From Epiperipatus broadwayi (lineage: Eukaryota > Onychophora > Udeonychophora > Euonychophora > Peripatidae): DNA of 64,000 nt. The DNA is taken from the NCBI GenBank assembly GCA_028023455.1, contig JAQFVV010001029.1, positions 62,001 through 126,000 on the forward strand, given 5' to 3'. The notes beneath the pieces are model-generated. The model saw only the letters and a list, made by a program, of their open reading frames with translations. It was not told where the DNA came from and did no database searches. This document shows positions 23,082 to 33,250 of the stretch, in pieces. Numbering within the stretch: position 1 is the stretch's first letter; each line of letters starts with the position of its first letter. The position numbers were made by a program, and so were the translations under genes.

Positions 23082-23668
23082 GGATTTAGATATAAAGGCA
23101 ATAGAGTTGACGAAGATTATGTTGTGGAAATGGGATGGAGCAGAATATGGGAAAACTTAGAGTGGAGAATGGAAGGTAAAGTGGCTAACAGGTTCTTTTG
23201 GGCATAGTTGCTGAGAGATTCCCGATTCCATTTAAGGAGAAGTCACAGTGCATCACATCACATCATCTTTAGCAACAAAAGAATATACATGTAATATGGA
23301 TGGATTAGTCTGCAAATTGTGTAAGGAAGGCATAAAAAATATTAGGCATTTGTTAATTGAATGTAAATGCTTGAAAGCAGAAAGGGTACAAATAATGCAG
23401 TTATGGAAGAATAAATATGAACAAAGTGATTATACAGAAAGTGGGTTATTGGTTTTTATGCTGGGTTTGGAAAAAGATAAGGGGGATTTAGATATAAAGA
23501 CATGACAAAGATTAGGTTGGGGAAATGGGATGGAGCAGATTATGGGAAGACTTAGGGTGGGGAAAGGAAAGGGAGGGTAGAGTGGCTAACAGGTTTCTCT
23601 GGGCATAGTTGGTGAGAGATTCCTGACTGCATTTAAGGAGAAGTCACAGTGTATCACATCACATTAAC
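23082..23668 (+). pseudogene. LINE ORF2 C-terminal fragment flanked by tandem-duplicated 3' sequence
   Basis: The ORF at 23248-23505 carries a C-x2-C...H-x4-C zinc motif (VCKLCKEGIKNIRHLLIECK), as at the C terminus of many non-LTR reverse transcriptases. A ~186-bp sequence at 23082-23267 (GGGGATTTAGATATAAAG through AAGGAGAAGTCACAGTG) recurs at 23484-23668, ~402 bp later. The 3' end is therefore partly duplicated head to tail. No upstream RT domain remains. Confidence 0.65.
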
Positions 23669-24182
23669 CTTAAAATAGGTAATTAACATTTGAAAATAAC
23701 ATGAAACTGTGCACCGAAAGCTGCTGTATGTGATTTTTATTATTTATCATAATTTATATGAGAGAACAGCATAAAGGATTTTATTAATTTCACGGTTTGA
23801 TAATATGCTTTTTAACTTTTTTGATATTTTAGTAAAAATTAAAAAAATAGCCTGCATTTAAATAATGTGAAATATAGATGGATATAATCCAAAATTTAAT
23901 TTAAAGCATTTTTATAATATTCTCTAATTCTCACACTAACAGATCTATTTAATTGACCCACATACTCATGTAATAATAATAAAAAAGTATTTAAGTCACA
24001 AGATGCACCAGGTTTTTATGACTTGGGAAAAAAGCACTGTTATTTTCTTCTGGAGAAGATGTTTTCATTTCCAATTTAATCAGTTATATGTTGATAAGAT
24101 CAATGGATATGTGTATAACATTGTTTTTCAAGAAGGTTGAATGAATGCAAATGCAATTCCACACCATTCTTTAATAACATTG

Positions 24183-24543
24183 TGATATATTAATTAAAAC
24201 CTGACATGTGATACTACCCAGAACAATGGATACATTCGCTGATGAGGTATTCGGTAACGCATTTGTTGTCAAATAATTATTTGCTAGAGATCGACTGTAA
24301 ACTTATTAGAACAAACAACAATAATAATTGTTGGAGTATTCGTTGTTGCTAATATACTTACGTGCTCGCATGTTATAAATATATGTATACAGATTTATTA
24401 ACTTGAAAGCTTACGCAGGAACTATCTGCTAGTAGTACTAATTAATTAATTGTAAAGTAGAGCGAACATTAATTAGTTCAGAACCAGTTGGACGTTTTAA
24501 AGGTTGGCGATAAATACTGATTAACCTCGGCGGTTAACCAAAC
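24183..24543 (+). repeat. 5' LTR of the Gypsy element
   Basis: It starts TGATATATTAATTAAAACC and ends near GGTTAACCAAAC, just before TAATTTGGCGCAGTCAAGG. It is about 90% identical to the 3' LTR by eye, with a ~12-bp and other small length differences. Confidence 0.85.
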
Positions 24544-24548
24544 TAATT

Positions 24549-24562
24549 TGGCGCAGTCAAGG
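24549..24562 (+). other. Primer-binding-site-like sequence
   Basis: TGGCGCAGTCAAGG lies a few bases inside the 5' LTR and begins with TGG as a tRNA-primed PBS should. The tRNA was not identified. Confidence 0.55.
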
Positions 24563-24609
24563 ATAGAACCTGTAAAAGAAAACATTAAACATAATCAGCA
24601 ATTGCTGCC

Positions 24610-25275
24610 ATGTTCCAAATGTCAATAGGTGAATTTGATGTCGAGAACCCTACCAACTGGTCACTATACGTTAAACACGTGGGAAAATTTTTCCTTGTTA
24701 ACAATATCAAGGAAAACCACAAAGGTGGCTACATTACTAGGATTTTCTGGAATGAAAGTGATCGAGATCGTAAACCGTCTATGTGAACCAGCATAGCCTG
24801 AAACTTTTCAATATCTTGAAATAGTTCAAAAATTAACAGCACACTTCTGCCCTCTCCCATTGAAACATGTCACAAGACTGCATTTTAGAAATTGATGGCA
24901 AAGGAAGGCTAAAACTTTTAAAGAATTTGACACAGTGCTAAGGGAACTAGCAAAAAATTGTGTCTATGGACAATTTTTAGAAGAGGCCCTGCTGGAGCAG
25001 TTATTATGAGGCATATATGACACTAAATTCCATGAACAACTACTAGCCGATTCGGAGTTAAATTACAAGGATGCCATTAAAAGAGGAATTGCATACGAGT
25101 TTGTAATGAACCAAGCTAAAGAATATCTGGATACCACGCCATCGGTTAACTTTTACCAATCAATTAATAAAACCATTGTATAGGGAAATGAAATGTCAAA
25201 ACAGCAAAATGTAAATGATAAAAACACAAACTGTTATTGCTGTGGCAAACCGGGACATATCGCTCGAAATTGTAG
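24610..25275 (+). pseudogene. gag, decayed (Gypsy)
   Basis: The reading frame begins ATG at 24610 (FDVENPTNWSLY). It shifts frame near 24725 and meets stops at about 24794 (TAG), 25007 (TGA) and 25181 (TAG). It retains blocks typical of invertebrate Gypsy Gag, such as FRNWWQRKAKTFKEF and LLEQLL followed by a stop. It ends with a zinc knuckle C-x2-C-x4-H-x4-C at 25232-25273 (CYCCGKPGHIARNC). A second knuckle (26241-26282) lies beyond the nested MITE in the same original frame. Confidence 0.82.
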
Positions 25276-25290
25276 AGAAAATCGAACGTA

Positions 25291-26237
25291 CACCTGGGTC
25301 TCGTTTTACGCGATAGATAGGTTCCTCAGAAAACACGTGCAAACGAAATCGTGCAAAAGTAGACGTAACTTACCTTGAAAAAGGGGGAATACGGACTGAG
25401 ATTTTTCTAAAATCGCGTTAAAGTAAAGCACCAATGTAAAATTACTTTAAAATTCATGCAAAAAAAAAAAGGAAATAAAATATGACTAATAAAAATTTTC
25501 AAATTTGAAAAAAATTGACACAAGACAAAGTTTTTTTAACTATAATATTTAATTTTATTCAAAACAATTTATTTTTATGAATAATTTACAGTAATTTACA
25601 TTTTTTAATACACATTTTAATTATTATCGCGATTTGCCGATAAACAAGTTCGTTTGCAAACTCGTAAAAAAATCAGATTCTTCACATGAGAAAATACAAC
25701 TAGCGCCAATGTCACTCTCATGTTGTTAATGTTTTTCTGGTAACAACGTAATTAGTAATTAATCTAACAACTAAAAATTAAATTCTTATTTGTCTTTAAT
25801 TTTTTAATTTTCAATTTTAATTGTGCTCACTGCTATTACTGATTAAAAATAAACTTGCGGACACTAAATGATTAATAATTGACGTTCTTTTTTAAAAAGT
25901 AAAAACAGAATGTTATTTAAAATGCAAAATTAACACGCACAATGTTTGAACAAATTTACATTATAATCTTGTAAAATTTAATGTGTGTATACATAAAATG
26001 TGGAAATCATGATTTTAATTTCATTATTGCATAAAATCTTACTATTATAAAGTACTGAAAATATTGAAATTACTAAGATGAAAGTCGAATTCCAATAATG
26101 TGCTATTACTTTCAATATACGCGAAATTTATTATTTAAAGTAATAGCGCATTATCGAAGTTCGACTTCCAGTGAAGCATGGAATCATGTAACTTCAAAAT
26201 CATGTTAAATAAGTCCGCATAAAAAGAGACCCAGGTG
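25291..26237. mobile_element. ~947-bp Tc1/mariner-like MITE, copy 1 (nested in gag)
   Basis: Inverted ends CACCTGGGTCTCGTTTT.. and ..AAAAGAGACCCAGGTG are flanked by TA at 25289-25290 and 26238-26239. Removing the element with one TA restores the frame between the two gag zinc knuckles, which shows the insertion boundary. No transposase ORF. A related copy is at 28472-29423. Confidence 0.9.
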
Positions 26238-26240
26238 TAC

Positions 26241-26741
26241 TGTACAAATTGCGGATTGAAAGGTCATCTAGCGAAAGTCTGTCGTAAACCAAAACCAGAA
26301 AATTCAGACAAAAGAAAGTTTAATACATGCATTAAAAATTAAAAATGTAATGAAGCAAAATTCAAACTGCCAATACTCATCGAAGGGAAATACATTAAAA
26401 TGGAGATTGACAGTGGCTCCGGAGTTACACTAATGTCCTTTAGCAATTGGGAAGTTCTCAATGTGCAAAGAAACGTTACACGTAAAATGGAAAAAACCAA
26501 TGTAAACACCAAAGACGTAAATGGCAATATGGTGGAAATAGTTGGAATGGTAAGAGTAAAAGTAAAATTAAACTCAAAAATCAGAAAATTACTCCTATAC
26601 ATAGTCTATAAACAAATAAATTTATTAATAGGCTGGAATTGGTTTAGACCACTCGGGATTACCATAAACGAAAAAAAAAGTCAATGTGAAAACATGCACA
26701 GCATGTCAATCAAATGCCCGATCAACAATAAAAGAATATAG
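26241..26741 (+). pseudogene. Gypsy gag end and aspartic protease fragment
   Basis: A second CCHC knuckle (CTNCGLKGHLAKVC, 26241-26282) is followed by a stop. The protease frame (26400-26741, open from upstream) then has the catalytic-type motif MEIDSGSGVTLM (DSG in place of the more common DTG) and LLIGWNWFRPLGI near its end, matching the retropepsin C-terminal LLG.DWL..LG pattern. The frame runs directly into integrase-derived sequence, so the RT region is deleted. Confidence 0.8.
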
Positions 26742-27294
26742 TTCATGGCGACCAGCTAAAAATGCATGGGAACATGTCCACATGGACAACGCAAGGACAG
26801 AACTGACACAGTTACTGCCAAAAAACATACATGTGGGCCGAAACAGAACAGAACATAAAACATTCATAGCGGGAGAAAAAGTATGGATCAGAGATAGTCT
26901 ACACAAAACATGGATAAAGGGAGAAATTGTCAAATTAACATACAAATTTATAGCAGTGGTGAGAACAGAGGATAATGTAATATACAAGCGACACATAAAC
27001 CACATACACCATCGCAGTTCTCCAAGCTGGGAGAACAATAAACCTAGAGGAAATAAAATCATCGAACTGGCAGAGACGAAATCAGAGATAGATAAACCAC
27101 AAACTGGACAAACAGATACTCAGGAGGAACAAGGGGTAGATGCTACACTACAACAGGAAGATATGACAAGGGAAGTAGCAGGTGACAATGTTAAAGAAAG
27201 ATCACCAAGACTTCAGAGGAGAAAAGAGAATATGTTATGTTGGACTTTAGAGAAAAACAAAATGTATTCCATGTTTACTCCTAGTTCTGTGTAG
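26686..27294 (+). pseudogene. Gypsy integrase remnant (N- and C-terminal pieces joined)
   Basis: The 202-codon ORF begins with CTACQ and W..HVHMDN, the end of the integrase zinc region and the start of the core. It then jumps to the C-terminal module (GEKVWIRDSLHKTWIKGEIV) and a polar tail. The DDE catalytic core is missing, so it cannot encode an active integrase. It ends just upstream of the polypurine tract. Confidence 0.75.
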
Positions 27295-27303
27295 TGGGAG
27301 AAG
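27293..27303 (+). other. Polypurine tract
   Basis: AGTGGGAGAAG lies immediately before the TG of the 3' LTR. Confidence 0.75.
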
Positions 27304-27649
27304 TGATATATTAATTAAAACCTGACATGAGATACTATCCAGAACAATGGATACATTTGCTGATGAGGTATTCGGTAATGCATTCAATGTCAAATAATTA
27401 TTTGTTAGAGATTGACTGTAAAATTATTAGAACAAACAACAATAATAATTGTTGGAGTATTCATTGTTGCTAATATACTTACATGTTCACGTGATATAAA
27501 TATATGTATACGGAATTATTAACTTGAAAGCTTATGCAGGAACTATCTGCTAGTAGTACTAATTAATTGTAAAGTAGAGCGAACATTAATTAGTTCAGAA
27601 CCAGTTGGACATTTTAAAGGTTGGCGATAACCTCAGCGGTTAAACAAAC
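27304..27649 (+). repeat. 3' LTR of the Gypsy element
   Basis: It starts TGATATATTAATTAAAACC like the 5' copy and ends near GGTTAAACAAAC. No clear TSD was seen, consistent with age. Confidence 0.85.
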
Positions 27650-28469
27650 AAAACATCATTTTATTTTTTGATATCAAACAGTTTCTCCTCATTCCAAAAA
27701 TTTGATTTCTTAAAAATAAAATCTACAGACTAGATCACCACAAACATAAAGAAATCTATGCAACTTCATGTTTGTTTGTGCTTTTTGCAATGTGAACCAA
27801 GTGGATCATTTGGAAGACATCAGTGTGAAATCTGAAGAACATGGAAATGATTTCTGTCAAGAGTCATATCTGCACTAACTTAATTTAGATACAGGACTAA
27901 TTTTCTATGCCTGGTTATTTAAGGATATGCTTATATCTGTGTTAAGTAACTATAGAATATAGTTCTAATGATTAATTGTGAATAATAACTAAACAATGCC
28001 TGAATGAGAGTACTACTTGCTGGAATGAAGGATAATGTTGGTTTATAAAAAGCTAGATACTGTTCCCAATAGACATCTCTGTCTCCCTCTTTTTTTTTCT
28101 TCAGTTACTTAAGATAGTGTAGCACCTAGACCTCTTATGCCATTGGTCATCTCTGAATACAAACTATGATAATAAGATTTTGTTTGTATAAATATATTTA
28201 GATCCTGTAACTATATGCACAATATTTCTGACTCCAATTCCCTTTTTCATTTTTTTGCTTTGCGCTCTTGAGATTTAAGCAAACAATGACCATTATAAAC
28301 TTAGTAGGCTGACAGTGCTTAATTGTGATATTTCATTCAAGACAGTACAATCTCTAATAAATTAGTTTGGAGCTGGAAGTACAGCTGGAAAAAATTTTAT
28401 ATTTAGGTATCCTATTTAGGGATATTTAGAGATCTCTGTCTACCATGGAAATAGAATGAGTCTAAAATA
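27650..28469. other. Intronic sequence, nothing firmly recognised
   Basis: Slightly less AT-rich than the neighbourhood, but with no ORF over 60 codons and no element ends. Confidence 0.45.
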
Positions 28470-28471
28470 TA

Positions 28472-29423
28472 CACCTGGATCTCGTTTTACGTGATAGATA
28501 GGTTCCTCAGAAAACACGCACAAATGAAATCATGCAAAAATAGACGTAACTTACCTTGAAAAAGGGAGGATATGGACTGTGAGTTTTCAAAACTCGCTTA
28601 AAAGCAAAGCACCAACGTAAAATTTACTTTAAAATTCGTGCAAAAAAAAATAAGGAAATAAAATATGACTAATAAAAAATTTCAAATTTGAAAAAAATTG
28701 ATACAAGACAAACTTTTTTTAACTATAATATTTAATTTTATTCAAAACAATATATGTTTATGCATAATTTACAGTAATTTATATTTTTTTATACACGTTT
28801 TAATTATTATCGCTATTTGCCGGTAAAAAGGTTCGTTTGCAAACTGATAAAAAAAATCAGTTTCTTCACAAGATGAAATACAACTAGCGCCAACGTCACT
28901 CTCAGGTTGTGTTAATTAATGGTGTTCTGGTGACAATGTAACTAGTAATTAATCTAACAACTAAAAATTAAATTCTTATTTTTGTCTTTAATTTTCAATT
29001 TTAATTGTGCTCACCTTTTAAAAATAAACTTGCGGACACTAAATGATTAATAATTGATTACGTTCTTTTTTAAAAAGCAAAAACAGAATGTGATTTAAAA
29101 TGCAAAATTAACATGCACAATGTTTGAACAAATTTACATTATAATCTTGTAAAATTTAATGTGTGTATATATAAAATGTGGAAATCATGATTTTAATTTC
29201 ATTATTGCATAAAATCTTACTATTATAAAGCACTGAAAATATTGAAATTACTAAGTTGAAAGTCGAATTTCAATAATATACTATTACTTTCAATATAACG
29301 TAATTGCGCGAATTTTATTATTTAAAGTAATAGTGCAATATCGGAGTTCGACTTCCAGTGAAACACGAATCACGTAACTTCAAAATCGTGTTAAGTAAGT
29401 CCACGTAAAAAGAGACCCAGGTG
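28472..29423. mobile_element. ~952-bp Tc1/mariner-like MITE, copy 2
   Basis: Same family and orientation as 25291-26237, with inverted ends CACCTGGATCTCGTTTT.. and ..AAAAGAGACCCAGGTG, flanked by TA. Many single-base and small indel differences separate the two copies. No ORF. Confidence 0.88.
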
Positions 29424-29589
29424 TACAGTCTAAAAATGTCCTATTTCATATAGACTGACCACCTTGTTGTGTCTCATGGATTATTTATTGCAATACTAGA
29501 ATTAAAAATAATATCAGTAATAGTTGTAAGGCAGGAGAAAGTAGTAGTACTCAAAATAAGCATTATAAATTATTTTTTCTAAGTATAGG

Positions 29590-29880
29590 TCCATAGAATG
29601 TATGAGCTTTACTTGATATAAATTCTTCAAGAGTAGAAGAGAGGTCTGCACTGATGGCTAAGAAGCTATCAGGATTTAAGATTAATACAATATAACTGCT
29701 CTTAATGAACCTTATCTGTCAAAGGAAAAAAGTTTAATAGAACAGAAGGATGGCTACATGTTTTTGGTGAAAGAAAAATGAATGATATTGAATTTTTTTG
29801 GAATACCATTATTACAGAAATATTATTGAAAGAGCATTCTTTTTTCTTGGAGACTTTAATACATGTAATGGTATGAGTAG
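29590..29880 (+). pseudogene. LINE endonuclease-domain fragment
   Basis: Broken frames contain ALMAKKLSGFKINTI, TALNEPYLSKEKS, EQKDGYMFLVKEK and later FFLGDFNTCNG. These follow the order of an AP-like endonuclease of non-LTR retrotransposons (A.L...L..F.IDI, ALSET, GY.FFW, LLGDFNA..G). Frameshifts and stops throughout show it is dead. No RT follows. Confidence 0.62.
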
Positions 29881-30693
29881 TTTTTGCTAAATGCTATTGG
29901 CAAAAATTCCAATGTTCTGTTGTTATTACATTTTTTGCAGAACACATGGTTTAATATTATAACACTTTGGTGAGGCAGAAAACCTGCTATGAAGAAACAT
30001 GGATACATTCTATTTTAAGAACAATATAATTAGAGTCAGTATAGAAAAGGTCATATTACGTGAACACTTACAAATGCAGATTGTTTGATGGATTTTCTAT
30101 TAATTCATTCCAAAATATTTTGGGTTTAGCGCTGCTGTGACAATCATCCAGCCATAATTATTCTAACATTGCGAATATATTTTCACTGCTTGTGAAGTAT
30201 CACTTTAGGTTTACCAAACATATTTAAAAAATGAATTTTTGAATTCAAGTTAATTTTAAAAAATTATTATAAATATGATATAAAAGATTTGAATTAAATA
30301 AAATGGACGTTGGAAATTGCTTTAGTTTGCTAATTTTTTTATCAAAAAAATCTTTTATTTATATCGTATTCATAATATTCTTTTAAAATTAACTTGAATT
30401 CAAATTTTTTATATATAAAGTTTATATCCCTAATAATTTTTTAAAATTTAGTTGAATTCTGGGCCGGTTATTGATGATGGCACAGCACCATCTATCGGCA
30501 GTAGTACGGTCCATCCACAATTACCATTTCTAATTTGGATTTCCAGAAGTATGCATGCAAATAATATTAAAATATATAAAAAAATATTTTTTTGGAAATT
30601 AAATGTATAAATTTAAAAAAATTAAAATCTATTTAAATAATACGCATACATAAATAATGATTAGCTGGGCAAAAATAAATTATATAAAATATT

Positions 30694-31846
30694 ACATTCA
30701 TATCGGCTTTTTCAAACCAAATTGTGCAAACGCTTTTTGCGAGTGTTAAATAATAAATGAATACTCTCTGACCCATACAAGATATAGAATTTATGCAGCA
30801 ATAAAAGGAATCCTCTTATTACTACGACTCAAATATTTATATATGAGAAAATCTGAAGTACTGGCACAGAAGGTGTGACTATAGAACAGTCACTTTGAAT
30901 TACTATATATAACTTATGAATGAATGACACCGATGAAATTTACTAGAATTTACTGAACGTCATTCCAACTGAAATTAATCATATATATAAATCAGCATTT
31001 ATTTTTTATAGCGTCTGTATACAATTGTAATCACATTCATAACGGCTTTTTCAAACCAAATTGTGCAAACGCTTTTTGCGAGTGTTAAATAATAAATGAA
31101 TACCCTCTGATGAATGTGATTACAATTGTATACAGACGCTATAAAAAATAAGTGCTCATTTATATATATGATTAATTTCAGTTGGAATGACGGTCAGTAA
31201 ATTCTAGTAAATTTCATCGGCATCATTCATTCATAAGTTATATATAGTAATTCAAAGTGACTGTTCTATAGTCACACCTTCTGTGCCAGTACTTCAGATT
31301 TGCTCATATATAAATATTTGAGTCGTAGTAATAAGAGGATTCCTTTTATTGCTGCATAAATTCTATACCTTGTATGGGTCAGAGGGTATTCATTTATTAT
31401 TTAACACTTGCAAAAAGCTTTTGCACAATTTGGTTTGAAAAAGCCGATATGAATGTGATTACAATTGTATACAGATGCTATAAAAAATAAATGCTGATTT
31501 ATATATATATATATAATTAATTTCAGTTGGAATGATGTTCAGTAAATTCTAATAAATTTCATCGGCGTCATTCATTCATAAGTTATATATAGTAATTCAA
31601 AGTGACTGTTCTATAGTCACACCTTCTGTGCCAGTACTTCAGATTTGCTCATATATAAATTTTTGAGTCGTAGTAATAAGAGGATTCCTTTTATTGCTGC
31701 ATAAATTCTATATCTTGTATAGGTCAGAGGGTATTCATTTATTATTTAACAGTCGCAAAAAGCGTTTTGCACAATTTGGTTTGAAAAAGCCGATATGAAT
31801 GTGATTACAATTGTATACAGACGCTATAAAAAATAAATGCTGATTT
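30694..31846. repeat. Family F inverted/direct repeat complex (three ~350-400-bp units)
   Basis: One unit on the minus strand (30694-31043) is followed by a short repeat of its own start (about 31040-31100). Two plus-strand units follow, at about 31106-31445 and 31450-31846. Shared landmarks are CACACCTTCTGTGCCAGTAC, GGATTCCTTTTATTGCTGC and TTTGGTTTGAAAAAGCC. No protein is encoded. Confidence 0.88.
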
Positions 31847-32449
31847 ATAAAATATTAACAATATTATAAAACAATTTGATAATATTATTAATAAAACATA
31901 TTAAGATAAAATAAACAATTACAATTAGAAAAGTAACTTAAAATGATTCAAAATAATTGTAACAATATTCACAGACATTCATTTCTACAGTGAATGTTGG
32001 TCTCCCTGAAACTTAAATCAATAATAGTTCCATATAAGAAAAATTTTTGGTCTTAAAAAAATTTCATATTTGTTGCAAATTTTTAAAATTTTTTATTGAA
32101 TAATATTAAAAAATTCTCTACAGTTATGATAAACTGACATTTTAATGAAGTTTCACTCATTTTTCTCAGAGATAAAATGTATATTGTGGTAGATAAACCA
32201 TTGTAACAATTTTCATGTTCACATTAATCTTGAGAATTCAATGAGATCTCTTTGAAATATCAAGTGATTACCAGTGTGGAAATTTTTGAAAACCATGTCT
32301 TAGTTTTTTAAAGACTTGCAATTATCTTATGCGTTTATGTGAGAGTTATTAAATTTTTCTTATGCGATATTACCGCTTGTAAAACTATTTCAGAAGTTAT
32401 TTAAATTTCACGTTTTAAATGCAAAAGCTTTTGCTACAATATAAAGGTA
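31847..32449. other. AT-rich intronic sequence, nothing recognised
   Basis: No exon or element ends supported. Confidence 0.5.
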
Positions 32450-32876
32450 TATAATCATCAAACATCACATGATCATCATTCTTTATGCTTACACACGCTG
32501 TTTTTCTCAGAGGCCAAATTCTCCATACAGTAGCACCATTCAGTTCAAACTAGAGTAATCAATGGATGCAGAAGGTTTGTGCATAAAATCCCTATCTACT
32601 GTCTACTCATCCAATGTCCCCAGACTAATTTCTAGCTTATGGTTTTTATCATTGAGGAGCCTTGGGGTTGATAGCACTGCACCTAAGTCAAGATCTAAGT
32701 GCAATGCTCTCACATTCAAGGCTCCTCACTGATGAATGCCACAAGATAGAAACTAGTTTGGGGACATTGAATGAGTAGGCACTAGATAGGGATTTTTTGC
32801 ACAAACCTTCCTGCATCCATTGATTACTCTGTTTGAACTGAGTGGTGCTTCTGTGTGGAAAGTTTTGCCTCTGTGA
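32450..32876. repeat. Family B inverted dimer upstream of the third exon
   Basis: The left arm is on the minus strand (ACATCACATGATCATCATTC, then TCTCCATACAGTAGCACC). It is mirrored from about 32692 by the plus strand (GATCTAAGTGCAATGCTCTC to GTGTGGAAAGTTTTGCC). Both arms contain hammerhead-derived sequence. It ends 78 bp before the exon at 32954, so most of the exon's upstream intron is palindromic. Confidence 0.85.
32708..32777 (+). ncRNA. Hammerhead-like motif, family B, with conserved stem I
   Basis: CTGATGA (32729-32735) and GAAAC are intact. Inner stem I TCCTCA/TGGGGA and outer TTCAA/TTGAA and CTCA/TGAG all pair. TTCAA/TTGAA differs from the TCCAA/TTGGA of the copy at 5.3 kb on both sides, a compensatory change. 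Stem II is degraded and the cleavage triplet is GTT. Confidence 0.6.
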
Positions 32877-32953
32877 TAAATGTGTATATATTTTTATACA
32901 ACTAAAATCTTTAATTTTTGTTGATTTTATTTTTCTATTGATATAATTAATAG

Positions 32954-33070
32954 AAGAGAAAAAAGTTGTTGATGTCATTCCACAACCTCAGTACAAACCT
33001 CCACCTCCAGTACCAAAAGAACCATTAAGAAAAGGAACTAATAAAAAAGTATATTATGTGTGCAATGATC
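32954..33070 (+). CDS. RSPH4A/RSPH6A: RSPH4A/RSPH6A-like radial spoke head protein, internal exon
   Basis: A 117-nt exon lies between AG (32952-32953) and a GTAAGT donor (33071). It begins with two bases that complete the codon left by the exon at 15772-15823 and ends in phase 1. The translation runs through VVDVIPQPQYKPPPPVPKEP and then LRKGTNKKVYYVCND. This corresponds to the conserved RSPH4A/6A segment P.....PKE..R.G.NK.VY.VCNEPG. In the family the next block is a W..LP.V.P.QI segment, which should open the next exon. I did not find it between 33071 and 64000. Confidence 0.93.
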
Positions 33071-33159
33071 GTAAGTATTTTTATATTACTATTTATAATT
33101 TTTTTAATCTATTACTTTTTAAAGTAAAACATTATTTAGCAATATATATATATCATTAA

Positions 33160-33250
33160 AGATAGTCAACACTTAGACAATCCCAATATCAATAACAATC
33201 AACAATTTCAAACTGTTGTCAAGGCAACCTCTCTTTAACAATATATATAT
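33160..33250 (+). repeat. Family E fragment
   Basis: GTCAACACTTAGACAATC through CTGTTGTCAAGGCAACCTCT matches copies at 15.2 and 38.2 kb; it ends in a TA microsatellite. Confidence 0.8.

Larger units (their letters stand above)
24183..27649 (+). mobile_element. Degenerate Ty3/Gypsy-type LTR retrotransposon, pol-deleted, MITE-interrupted
   Basis: Two similar LTRs (24183-24543 and 27304-27649) enclose a PBS-like site, a broken gag with CCHC knuckles, a retropepsin fragment and integrase ends. Reverse transcriptase, RNase H and the integrase catalytic core are missing. A MITE is nested at 25291-26237. The LTRs differ at many positions, so the insertion is old. Confidence 0.88.
15824..32953 (+). 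other. RSPH4A/6A intron (~17.1 kb)
   Basis: This intron holds a decayed Gypsy element, two MITE copies, LINE fragments, a SINE and family A, B and C repeats. Acceptor and donor agree in phase with the flanking exons. Confidence 0.75.

Noticed and set aside
24239-24275. CTGATGAGG within the Gypsy LTR
   Set aside because: No stem II plus GAAA follows. The second LTR copy shows no compensatory pattern, so it is not an LTR retrozyme.
26339-27062. Reverse-strand ORFs of 87 and 118 aa
   Set aside because: They are antisense shadows of the protease and integrase remnants on the + strand.
30925-30985. HHR-like hairpin in family F
   Set aside because: The core reads CCGATGA, GAAA is missing, and the stem I strands are offset from the core by several bases.
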